Source: an uncultured Cellulomonas sp.
GTDB taxonomy: Bacteria; Actinomycetota; Actinomycetes; Actinomycetales; Cellulomonadaceae
Assembly (NCBI RefSeq): GCF_947494015.1
Contig: NZ_CANLTL010000009.1
Location: 62,001-126,000, forward strand
Length of the DNA: 64,000 nucleotides
Direction of reading: 5' to 3'
The position numbers and the translations under genes were made by a program. The notes under the pieces were generated by a model that was not told where the DNA came from, did not search any database, and worked only from the letters and a program-made list of their open reading frames with translations. Shown one piece after another: positions 10,220 through 17,781 of this stretch. How positions within the stretch are numbered: the first letter of the stretch is position 1; the number at the start of each line of letters is the position of its first letter.

Positions 10220-10738
10220 ATGACGCTGGGCCTGGTCTGGGCGCAGACTCCGGCCGGGATCATCGGCGCCGACGGCGGGATCCCGTGGCACGTCCCGGAG
10301 GACCTGGCCCGCTTCCGGCGGCTGACGACCGGGCACCCGGTGGTCATGGGCCGGGCCACCTGGGAGTCCCTGCCCGCGCGGTTCCGCCCCCTGCCGGGGC
10401 GTGAGAACGTCGTGCTGACCCGGTCGCCCGGCTGGAGCGCGCGCGGCGCCGTCGTGGCGACTGGCGTGCCCGACGCCGTCCGCGTGCTCGGCGACCGGGA
10501 CGCCTGGGTGATCGGCGGGGGGCAGGTCTACACCGCGTTCCTGGACCGGGCCGACCGGCTGGAGGTCACCGAGGTCGACCTGGACGTGGCCGGTGACGCG
10601 GTCGCGCCCCCGGTCGACGCGGTGCGGTGGCAGGCCGTGCCCGCCGCTTCGGCGGACGGCGCAGACGCCGACCGCGACGGGTGGCGGACGTCGTCGTCCG
10701 GCGTCCGCTACCGCTTCACGAGCTTCGTCCGGCGCTGA
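10220..10738 (+). CDS. folA: Dihydrofolate reductase
   Basis: FolA reduces dihydrofolate to tetrahydrofolate with NADPH. The 172-residue sequence shows GIIGADGGIPWHVPEDLARFRRLT (the substrate site, with the conserved Asp replaced by Glu in the PEDLARF helix region), VVMGRATWESLP for cofactor binding, and the glycine pair in WVIGGGQVY. An Ala/Asp-rich insertion (AASADGADADRDG) near the C-terminus looks like a loop extension. It is co-transcribed with thyA and followed by a hairpin. Confidence 0.95.
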   Translation: MTLGLVWAQTPAGIIGADGGIPWHVPEDLARFRRLTTGHPVVMGRATWESLPARFRPLPGRENVVLTRSPGWSARGAVVATGVPDAVRVLGDRDAWVIGGGQVYTAFLDRADRLEVTEVDLDVAGDAVAPPVDAVRWQAVPAASADGADADRDGWRTSSSGVRYRFTSFVRR

Positions 10739-10761
10739 TCGCCGTGGGACGCGGGGCCAGC

Positions 10762-10781
10762 GCCGTGCGGGGTCGCACGGC
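10762..10781. terminator. Stem-loop between convergent folA and glycerophosphodiesterase genes
   Basis: Seven-base arms GCCGTGC (10762-10768) and GCACGGC (10775-10781) enclose a six-base loop. The hairpin lies in the 78-base gap between two converging genes and could terminate both. There is no T tract, which is common in actinobacteria. Confidence 0.5.
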
Positions 10782-10816
10782 CGGGCGCGCCCGACGGCGC
10801 GGGCCCGCTCCCGCGG

Positions 10817-11602
10817 TCAGACGCGTGCGCCGGCCGCCACGGTGAGGTCGCCGCGGCGCGCCGCGGCGGCCGGCGCACCGGTCCGCGCCCCGCTCGCGGG
10901 CACCGCACGGCGCTCCTCGAGCATCGTGCGCAGCCGGTGCGGCCGGTCGGTCATCACGGCGTCGACCCCCAGGTCGAGCACGAGGGCGAGCTCGGCGTCG
11001 TCGTTCGGGGTCCAGCAGCACAGCCCGATGTCGAAGGTGCGCATCGCGTGCACCGTCCCGGCCGAGAGCAGCGTCCACATCGGGTTGTAGAACTGGGGCC
11101 GGACGGCGGCCAGCAGCCGGATGTCCGGCGGCTGGAGCGAGGCGTCGTTGAGGTAGATGGTCGCGTCCGGGCGTGCGGAGCGGATCGCGACGAGTCCCTC
11201 GGTCGACCCGCAGAAGGCGGTGGACGGCATGTGCATCCGGTCCACCAGGCGGGCCGCGGCCATCGCCGCGACCGGGTGCTTCTGGTCGAGCACCAGGGGG
11301 ATGCCGCTCGAGCGGGAGACCTCGAGCAGCTCCGCCAGCCGGGGCACCCGCTGCTCGCCGGCGCCCAGCCGCGAGATGTCGTCCCACGTCATGGCCGCCA
11401 CCGGGCGCGGGTCCCCCCACAGCCGCTCGAAGGTGTCGTCGTGCACGGCCACGAGGGTGCCGTCCGCGGCGAGCTGGACGTCGACCTCGATGGCGTCGGC
11501 GCCGGCGATGACGGCCGCCTCGACCGCCGCGACGGTGTTCTCGCGGAACGACTGCGAGTCGCCGCGGTGGGCGATGACGAGCGGGTCGGTGGTGCGGTGC
11601 AC
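10817..11602 (-). CDS. Glycerophosphodiester phosphodiesterase
   Basis: This 261-residue TIM-barrel enzyme hydrolyses glycerophosphodiesters to glycerol-3-phosphate and an alcohol. The family start IAHRGDSQSFRENTVAAVEAA, the metal and catalytic residues in ADAIEVDVQLAADGTLVAVHD, and VDAVMTDRPHRL near the end are all present. There is no signal peptide, so it is likely cytoplasmic. The GTG start has GGAGG seven bases upstream. A short Ala-rich tail follows the catalytic domain. Confidence 0.92.
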   Translation of the reverse strand: MHRTTDPLVIAHRGDSQSFRENTVAAVEAAVIAGADAIEVDVQLAADGTLVAVHDDTFERLWGDPRPVAAMTWDDISRLGAGEQRVPRLAELLEVSRSSGIPLVLDQKHPVAAMAAARLVDRMHMPSTAFCGSTEGLVAIRSARPDATIYLNDASLQPPDIRLLAAVRPQFYNPMWTLLSAGTVHAMRTFDIGLCCWTPNDDAELALVLDLGVDAVMTDRPHRLRTMLEERRAVPASGARTGAPAAAARRGDLTVAAGARV

Positions 11603-11823
11603 GTGAGTGCCTCCGGGTCGGTGCGGGACGACGGTCCGGTCGGCGACGGACCCCGGGCCGGGGAGTGCCGGCCGTCATCGATCCCATCAGGCACCCACGG
11701 CGAGGAGAAGTTCCGCGGGCGCGACCCGGGAAAGGTTTGCCGGATGTTCGCCGGATCTCCACGACCGGGTCGCGCGCGGAGCCCGGAGGGTGGCCGACCC
11801 GTGCAGGACGGTAGTTTGGAGCC

Positions 11824-12744
11824 ATGCCCGCCCCCACGAGCCTGATGACCCCGGCACGGCCGTTCGGCGCGGTGCTGACCGCGATGGTCACGCCCATGGA
11901 CCGGGCCGGCGAGGTCGACCTCGACGCCGCCGCCGCGCTCGCCCGGCACCTGGCCGACCACGGTCACGACGGCCTCGTGCTCAACGGCACCACCGGGGAG
12001 TCGCCCACCACGCACGCCCCCGAGAAGGCCGACCTCATCGCCGCCGTGGTCGACGCCGTCGGCGACCGCGCCGTCGTCGTCGCCGGGGCCGGGTCGAACG
12101 ACACGGTGCACGCCGTCCGCATGGCGGAGCAGGCGGCCGAGGCCGGTGCGCACGGCCTGCTCGTGGTCAGTCCGTACTACTCACGCCCCTCGCAGGAGGG
12201 CGTGTACCTGCACACCGTCGCGGTCGCCGACGCGACCGACCTGCCGGTGATGCTCTACGACGTGCCGGGACGCACCGTCGTGCGCTACGCCCCCGAGACG
12301 CTCGACCGCCTCGCCGCCCACGACCGCGTCGTCGCGGTCAAGGACGCGACCGGCGACGTGTTCGCCGCCCTGCGCGTCATGCAGCGCACCGGCCTCGCGT
12401 ACTACTCCGGGGACGACCCGCTGAACCTGGCGTTCCTGAGCCACGGCGCCGCCGGCGTGGTCAGCATGGTCGGCCATGTCGCGGGCGACGCGCTCGCGGC
12501 CCTGGTCCGGGCCGTCGACGCCGGCGACCTGGCCGCCGCCCGCGCCACCCTGGTGGCCATGCTGCCGGCCATCGACATCATCTGCGGCTCCGGGAACGGC
12601 GCCCTGCGGGCGAAGGTCGCGCTCGAGCTGCTCGGCCTCATCCCCGACCGCACCATGCGCCTGCCCCAGGCGACCGCCGGGGACGACGAGGTCGCGGCGG
12701 TCCGCGCGGCGATGGTCGCCGCCGGCCTGCTCGACGCCGACTGA
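11824..12744 (+). CDS. dapA: 4-hydroxy-tetrahydrodipicolinate synthase
   Basis: DapA condenses pyruvate and aspartate semialdehyde, the first step committed to lysine and diaminopimelate. The Schiff-base lysine is Lys173 in AVKDATGD and the catalytic tyrosine is Tyr145 in LYDVPGRT; GTTGESPT binds pyruvate. The length of 306 residues is normal. TAGTTT at 11812-11817 lies six bases before the ATG, indicating a leaderless start. The rnj gene follows after 41 bases; the dapA-rnj pair is conserved in actinobacteria (Rv2753c-Rv2752c). Confidence 0.97.
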   Translation: MPAPTSLMTPARPFGAVLTAMVTPMDRAGEVDLDAAAALARHLADHGHDGLVLNGTTGESPTTHAPEKADLIAAVVDAVGDRAVVVAGAGSNDTVHAVRMAEQAAEAGAHGLLVVSPYYSRPSQEGVYLHTVAVADATDLPVMLYDVPGRTVVRYAPETLDRLAAHDRVVAVKDATGDVFAALRVMQRTGLAYYSGDDPLNLAFLSHGAAGVVSMVGHVAGDALAALVRAVDAGDLAAARATLVAMLPAIDIICGSGNGALRAKVALELLGLIPDRTMRLPQATAGDDEVAAVRAAMVAAGLLDAD

Positions 12745-12785
12745 CCCGCACCACGGCGCCCGACGCCGACCGACCCGGAGGTCCG

Positions 12786-14471
12786 ATGTCCCAGCCCGCG
12801 CCCGAGCTCGCACCTCCACCGCCGCTGGCCGACGGCACGCTGCGCGTCGTCGCGCTCGGCGGGCTGGGGGAGATCGGCCGCAACATGGCCGTCCTGGAGT
12901 ACGGCGGCCGGTTGCTGGTCATCGACTGCGGCGTGCTGTTCCCCGAGGACCACCAGCCCGGGGTGGACCTGATCCTGCCGGACTTCGGGCACATCGCCGA
13001 CCGGCTGGACGACATCGAGGCCATCGTCCTGACGCACGGCCACGAGGACCACATCGGCGCGGTCCCGTACCTGCTGCGCATGCGCCGCGACATCCCGCTG
13101 GTCGGCTCGCAGCTGACCCTGGCGTTCGTGGAGGCCAAGCTCCGCGAGCACCGGATCGCCCCGCTGACCCTGGCCGTCCGGGAGGGGCAGACCGAGCAGC
13201 TCGGCGCCTTCGGGTGCGAGTTCGTCGCCGTCAACCACTCCATCCCCGACGCGCTGGCCGTCGCCGTGCACACCCCGGCCGGGACTGTCCTGCACACCGG
13301 CGACTTCAAGATGGACCAGCTGCCGCTGGACGGCCGGATCACCGACCTCCGCGCGTTCGCCCGGCTCGGTGAGGCGGGGGTCGACCTGTTCATGGTCGAC
13401 TCGACCAACGCCGAGGTCCCGGGGTTCACCACGCACGAGCGCGAGATCGGCCCCGTGCTGGACTCCGTGTTCGCCGCCGCCGACCGGCGCATCGTCGTGG
13501 CGTCGTTCGCCTCCCACGTCCACCGCGTCCAGCAGGTGCTCGACGCCGCCGTCGCGCACGGCCGCCGGGTCGCGCTCGTGGGCCGGTCGATGGTGCGCAA
13601 CATGACCATCGCGGCCGACCTGGGCTACCTGTCCGTGCCCGACGGCGTGCTGGTCGACGCCAAGGCGATCGACACCCTGCCCGACGACGAGCTGGTCCTG
13701 ATGTGCACGGGGTCGCAGGGGGAACCGATGGCGGCCCTGTCCCGGATCGCGGGCGGCGACCACAAGGTGGCGGTGGGCCCGGGGGACACGGTGGTCCTCG
13801 CGTCGTCGCTCATCCCGGGCAACGAGAACGCGGTGTACCGGGTGATCAACGGCCTGACCCGGCTCGGGGCGCGCGTGGTGCACGGCGGCAACGCGAAGGT
13901 CCACGTCTCCGGGCACGCGTCGGCCGGCGAGCTCCTGTACTGCTACAACATCGTGCGGCCGCGCAACGTCATGCCCGTGCACGGGGAGGTCCGCCACCTG
14001 GTGGCCAACGCCGCGCTCGCGGTGCAGACCGGCGTCCCCGCCGAGAACGTCGTACTCGCCGAGGACGGCGTGGTGATCGACCTCGTGGAGGGCCGCGCCA
14101 CCGTCGTCGGTGCCGTGCCGTGCGGGCTGGTCTACGTGGACGGCGCGAGCGTCGGGGAGCTCACCGACGCCGAGCTCAAGGACCGCAGGATCCTCGGCGA
14201 GGAGGGGTTCATCTCGATCTTCGTCGTCGTGGACTCCACCAGCGGCAAGGTGCTCGCCGGACCGCACATCCAGGCCCGCGGGTTCGCCGAGGACGACGCC
14301 GTCTTCGGCGACATCCTCCCCGAGATCACCCGGGCGCTCGAGGAGGCCCCGCACGCCGGCGGTGTGGACACCCACGGTCTGCAGCAGGTGGTGCGCCGCG
14401 TGGTGGGGCGGTGGGTGAGCGGTCGTCTGCGGCGGCGGCCGATGATCATGCCGGTGGTGGTCGAGGCCTGA
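12786..14471 (+). CDS. rnj: Ribonuclease J
   Basis: RNase J is a metallo-beta-lactamase/beta-CASP nuclease with 5'-3' exo- and endonuclease activity on RNA. The 561-residue protein shows GGLGEIGRNM, the metal site HGHEDHIGA, the third motif HTGDFKMD, the beta-CASP core with DSTNAEVPG and CTGSQGEPMAALSR, and HVSGHAS. The ATG at 12786 has GGAGG four bases upstream (AGGTCCG spacing). A second RNA decay enzyme, RNase Y, is encoded at 36296. Confidence 0.97.
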   Translation: MSQPAPELAPPPPLADGTLRVVALGGLGEIGRNMAVLEYGGRLLVIDCGVLFPEDHQPGVDLILPDFGHIADRLDDIEAIVLTHGHEDHIGAVPYLLRMRRDIPLVGSQLTLAFVEAKLREHRIAPLTLAVREGQTEQLGAFGCEFVAVNHSIPDALAVAVHTPAGTVLHTGDFKMDQLPLDGRITDLRAFARLGEAGVDLFMVDSTNAEVPGFTTHEREIGPVLDSVFAAADRRIVVASFASHVHRVQQVLDAAVAHGRRVALVGRSMVRNMTIAADLGYLSVPDGVLVDAKAIDTLPDDELVLMCTGSQGEPMAALSRIAGGDHKVAVGPGDTVVLASSLIPGNENAVYRVINGLTRLGARVVHGGNAKVHVSGHASAGELLYCYNIVRPRNVMPVHGEVRHLVANAALAVQTGVPAENVVLAEDGVVIDLVEGRATVVGAVPCGLVYVDGASVGELTDAELKDRRILGEEGFISIFVVVDSTSGKVLAGPHIQARGFAEDDAVFGDILPEITRALEEAPHAGGVDTHGLQQVVRRVVGRWVSGRLRRRPMIMPVVVEA

Positions 14472-14554
14472 CGTCGGCCTGGTGCCGGCGGGGCGGCGCG
14501 TCCGTCTGCCGGCCGCGCCGGCGGCCCCGGGCGTCCGTCGGCGCGGCCCGGGCG

Positions 14555-15226
14555 TCAGGGGCGGCTCAGGTCCGCGACGAGGGCCGGGCCCGCCGCGCGC
14601 AGGGTGGCCGCGTACCGCTCCGCGTGGGCGTCCCGGTCACCGGGCAGCAGACCGGCGAGCTCGAGCTCGACGAGTCCGTGCACCAGGCCCCACAGCGCCA
14701 GCGCGGCCGGCACGGCGGCCGGCGCGGCCGCGCGGTCCGCAACACCCCGTGCACGCAGCACCCGGGCCACCGCGTCGGCGAGCACCGCGAAGGTCGGCTG
14801 GTCGGTCGCGGGGGAGGTGGCCGGTGCGGTGGCGGGTCCGGCCGCCGGTGGGCCGACCCGCCCGGTCGCCGCCGCACCGCGGGCGCCGAGGCCCGCGGTG
14901 TCGAACATGACCCGGTAGAAGTGCGGGTCGTCCAGCGCGCTGGCCCGGTAGGCGAGCCCGAGCGCGAGCAGGTCCCGCTCGGCGTCGTCCGTACGCGGCG
15001 CGGCGGCGAGGTGCGCGGCGAACCGGCGCAGCGCCTCCTCGCCGACCGCGCCCAGCAGCGCCGACCGGTCACCGAACAGGTCGTACACCGCCGATGCCGA
15101 GGTCCCGGCGCGCGCGGCGACGTCCCGCACGGTCAGCGCGGTGGGTCCGCCGTCGGCGACCACCCGGGACGCCACCTCGAGCAGGCGGGTGCGCACGGCG
15201 TCGTCACGGACACGGGGTCGGGCCAC
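14555..15226 (-). CDS. TetR family transcriptional repressor
   Basis: This 223-residue regulator has an N-terminal helix-turn-helix (TVRDVAARAGTSASAVYDLFGDRSALL, residues ~32-58) and an all-helical ligand domain of the WHG/TetR_C_33 type (TLRAAG..LALWGLVHGLVELELAGLL). A Pro/Ala/Thr-rich insertion (residues ~122-145) interrupts the ligand domain. The GTG start lies six bases after TAGACT (15238-15233, minus strand), so it is probably leaderless. It is divergent from the membrane gene at 15310, with a near-perfect palindrome between them, and is likely its repressor and self-regulated. The ligand is unknown. Confidence 0.92.
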   Translation of the reverse strand: MARPRVRDDAVRTRLLEVASRVVADGGPTALTVRDVAARAGTSASAVYDLFGDRSALLGAVGEEALRRFAAHLAAAPRTDDAERDLLALGLAYRASALDDPHFYRVMFDTAGLGARGAAATGRVGPPAAGPATAPATSPATDQPTFAVLADAVARVLRARGVADRAAAPAAVPAALALWGLVHGLVELELAGLLPGDRDAHAERYAATLRAAGPALVADLSRP

Positions 15227-15242
15227 CGGCCGAGTCTAGGGC

Positions 15243-15287
15243 TTGACCGAGGTTCCGGAGCGGTGTTCCATAACAGTGTTATAGAAC
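15243..15287. promoter_or_regulatory. Divergent promoter region with 23-bp TetR operator
   Basis: Positions 15265-15287 form an almost perfect palindrome: GTTC, then ATAACA, a single central G, TGTTAT, then GAAC, with only the two positions flanking the inner arms unpaired. A -35-like TTGACC sits at 15243-15248, facing the membrane gene, so the operator covers the expected -10 and start site. This is the classical geometry of a TetR-repressed promoter. Confidence 0.8.
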
Positions 15288-15309
15288 CCGGGACCGAGGA
15301 GGCCGCACC

Positions 15310-15720
15310 ATGCTCGAGCTCACCGAGGCGGCACGCACGACCGCCGGGATCGTGCTGCTGACCGTCGTCGCGGTGGAGTCCGGCGGGGCGTTCATGGTCC
15401 GGGTCGTGACGGGCGGGGTCCCGGTCACCGACTTCCAGCGGCGGTTCTACCGGGCCGGGCACGCGCACGCCGGCGTGCTGGTGACGCTGGGGCTGGTCTG
15501 CCTGCTGCTCGCGGAGGCCACCACGCTGTCCGGCGCGGCTCGCTGGCTCGCGCAGACCGGCGTGCTCGTGGCCGCGATCCTCATGCCGGCGGGCTTCTTC
15601 TTCTCGGCCATGGGCGCCGGGCGGGTCCGCCCCAGCCGATGGATCGGGCTGCTCGTGGTGGGCGCGCTGGTCCTCGCGGCCGGTGTGGTGACGTTGGGGG
15701 TCGGGCTGCTGGCGGGGTAG
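15310..15720 (+). CDS. Small four-helix membrane protein under TetR control
   Basis: This 136-residue protein has four predicted transmembrane segments (about 13-33, 56-75, 83-104 and 113-134) and the motif DFQRRFYRAGHAHAGVLV, with two histidines in a helix start. It has no enzyme signature that I recognise. Actinobacterial relatives are annotated as hypothetical membrane proteins. GAGGAGG lies seven bases before the ATG. Its only obvious regulatory partner is the divergent TetR gene, so it may act in efflux or membrane adaptation to the TetR ligand; that role is inference. Confidence 0.8.
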   Translation: MLELTEAARTTAGIVLLTVVAVESGGAFMVRVVTGGVPVTDFQRRFYRAGHAHAGVLVTLGLVCLLLAEATTLSGAARWLAQTGVLVAAILMPAGFFFSAMGAGRVRPSRWIGLLVVGALVLAAGVVTLGVGLLAG

Positions 15721-15760
15721 CGGTGCGGCCGGGTGCAGGGACCACCCCGACACGCACCGC

Positions 15761-15791
15761 GGCCCGGCGTCCCGGACGGGGACGCCGGGCC
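15761..15791. terminator. Strong bidirectional stem-loop terminator
   Basis: Perfect 13-base arms (GGCCCGGCGTCCC at 15761-15773 and its complement at 15779-15791) surround a five-base loop. It lies between the converging membrane gene and the sugar ABC operon and can serve both. Confidence 0.8.
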
Positions 15792-15823
15792 ACGGCGGTC
15801 GGGTCGAGCGTGCTGGGCGGTGA

Positions 15824-16759
15824 CTACTTCAGCGAGCCCAGCGACAGGCCGCCCTGCCAGTACCGCTGCAGGGACAGGAACGCGATGATCAGCGGCAGGA
15901 TCGAGACCAGCGCGCCGGTGACGATGAGGTTCCACACCTGCTCCCCACCCGCGCCAGCGTTCGACAGCGCCTGCCAGCTGTCCAGCCCCACGGTGACCGG
16001 CAGCAGGTTCGGGCTGCGCACCATCGCCAGGGCGAGGAAGAAGTTGTTCCACGTCGCCACGACGGACAGCAGCAGCACCGTCACGATCGCCGGCCGCAGC
16101 AGCGGCAGGGCGACCTGGACGAACAGCCGCAGCTCACCGGCGCCGTCGACCCGGCCGGCGTCGAGCAGCTCGCTCGGCACCACGTCCTGGGCGTACACCC
16201 GGATGAGGTAGACCCCCAGCGGGCTCAGCAGCGAGGGCAGGATGATCGCCCACCGGGTGTCGACGAGCTGGAACTCGGCGAGCAGCACGAACGTCGGGAT
16301 CACCAGTGCGGTCAGCGGCACCATCACCGAGCCCAGCAGCAGCGCGAACGAGAAGTTCCGGCCGCGGAAGTTGTACTTCGCGAACCCGTACCCGGCCAGC
16401 ACCGCGAACAGCGTCGCGCCGACCCCGGCGGTCAGCGCGTAGAGGAAGGAGTTGCCCAGCCAGGTCCAGTAGATGCCGCCCTGGTACCGGGTCAGGTCGG
16501 CGAGGTTCTGGAGGAGGTTGAACTCGCTGTTGAACCACAGCGGCCCACCCGAGCCTGTGAACAGGCCGGAGTTCGTCTTCGTGCTCGCGACCACCAGCCA
16601 CCACAGCGGCGTGATGAAGTAGAGCACCAGGGCGACCAGGAACAGGTGGGAGCCGACCCGGGCCCCGCCCTGCGCCTGGCGGCGTGGCTGGCGCCGGCGT
16701 GCGGTGTTCGTCGTCTGGGGAGCGGCGGTTCCGCCCATCGTCTGGAGCTCGGCCATCAC
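15824..16759 (-). CDS. Carbohydrate ABC transporter permease (CUT1, MalG-like)
   Basis: The 311-residue inner-membrane permease has six transmembrane helices and the EAA loop that contacts the ATPase (SELLDAGRVDGAGELRLFVQVALPLLRP). Its C-terminal QRYWQGGLSLGSLK is the typical end of MalG-type subunits. The start overlaps the upstream permease stop by 4 bases (ATGA). A second ATG follows directly. The transported sugar is not known. Confidence 0.94.
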   Translation of the reverse strand: MMAELQTMGGTAAPQTTNTARRRQPRRQAQGGARVGSHLFLVALVLYFITPLWWLVVASTKTNSGLFTGSGGPLWFNSEFNLLQNLADLTRYQGGIYWTWLGNSFLYALTAGVGATLFAVLAGYGFAKYNFRGRNFSFALLLGSVMVPLTALVIPTFVLLAEFQLVDTRWAIILPSLLSPLGVYLIRVYAQDVVPSELLDAGRVDGAGELRLFVQVALPLLRPAIVTVLLLSVVATWNNFFLALAMVRSPNLLPVTVGLDSWQALSNAGAGGEQVWNLIVTGALVSILPLIIAFLSLQRYWQGGLSLGSLK

Positions 16760-17706
16760 CGGAGTCCGCTCTGCTTGCGCGTCAGGTGCAGGAAGATGAA
16801 GGAGAAGATGAACACGACGATCCCCAGGGCGAAGGCGATGGTCGAGGCGTAGTTGAACTGGCTGAAGGAGAACGCCAGCGTGAAGGCGTACATGTTCGGC
16901 GTGTAGTCACCGGGGATCGCGCCGGGCGCCACGGTGCGCAGCACGGCGGGCTCGGTGAAGAACTGCAGCGTCCCGATCAGCGAGAAGATGACGACCATCA
17001 CCATGGCCGAGGAGATCATCGGCACCTTGATCCGCATCGCGATCTGCAGGGCCGAGGCGCCGTCGATGCGAGCGGCCTCGTAGATGCTCGGGTCGATGCC
17101 GCGCAGGGCGGCGAAGATGATGATCATGTAGTAGCCGGCCCACTGCCACGTCACGATGTTCACCAGGCTGGCGAAGATCAGGTTGGCCGAGAGGAAGTTC
17201 GGTGCGGTCGCCCCGAACAGGCCGAAGAGGTCGCTGGCCGGGCCGAACCGGGGGCTGTACAGGAAGCCCCACATCAGGGCGCCGATCATGCCCGGGATGG
17301 CGTACGGGGCGAAGATCATCAGCCGCGAGAACTTCGACAGCCGGGTGGCCAGCGTGTCCAGCACGAGCGCCGCCGCGAGGGCGACCGCGATCTGGATCGG
17401 GACCATCACCGCCACGAACTTGCCGACCCGCAGCAAGCCCTCGAGGAAGATCGGGTCGGTGAAGGCCCGACCGTAGTTCGCCAGTCCCGTGAAGGACTCG
17501 CCGCCCACGAGGGTGCTCGTGTGCAGGCTCATCCAGAACGCGTACGCCAGGGGGCCGACGAGGAACACGAGGAAGACGAGCGCGAACGGGGCGATGAAGA
17601 ACCATCCCCACCGCTGCCGCTTGGCGTCCATGTTCGCGCCGCCGTGGGGCGTCACCGGCTGCTGGCGCGTGGCCGGGTCGGCCGTGACCGTCTGTGTGGA
17701 CATCAC
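16756..17706 (-). CDS. Carbohydrate ABC transporter permease (CUT1, MalF-like)
   Basis: This 316-residue six-helix permease carries the EAA loop IYEAARIDGASALQIAMRIKVPMIS and an N-terminal cytoplasmic tail. It pairs with the MalG-like subunit, whose start its stop overlaps. It lies downstream of the binding-protein gene after a large stem-loop. The operon lacks an ATPase, as is common for actinobacterial CUT1 systems that share one MsiK-type ATPase encoded elsewhere. Confidence 0.94.
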   Translation of the reverse strand: MMSTQTVTADPATRQQPVTPHGGANMDAKRQRWGWFFIAPFALVFLVFLVGPLAYAFWMSLHTSTLVGGESFTGLANYGRAFTDPIFLEGLLRVGKFVAVMVPIQIAVALAAALVLDTLATRLSKFSRLMIFAPYAIPGMIGALMWGFLYSPRFGPASDLFGLFGATAPNFLSANLIFASLVNIVTWQWAGYYMIIIFAALRGIDPSIYEAARIDGASALQIAMRIKVPMISSAMVMVVIFSLIGTLQFFTEPAVLRTVAPGAIPGDYTPNMYAFTLAFSFSQFNYASTIAFALGIVVFIFSFIFLHLTRKQSGLR

Positions 17707-17735
17707 TGTCTCCAGGGGGAAGAAGCGGAGGGACA

Positions 17736-17774
17736 GGGCCGGCCGGACGGCGTCATGCGCCGTCCGGCCGGCCC
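17736..17774 (-). promoter_or_regulatory. Perfect 17-bp intercistronic stem-loop
   Basis: Arms 17736-17752 and 17758-17774 are perfectly complementary over 17 bases (core CCGGCCGGACGGCG), with a five-base loop. The hairpin lies seven bases past the binding-protein stop and 29 bases before the first permease start. It probably blocks 3' exonucleases and/or partly terminates transcription, so that the binding protein is made in excess over the permeases. Confidence 0.8.
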
Positions 17775-17781
17775 GGGACCG

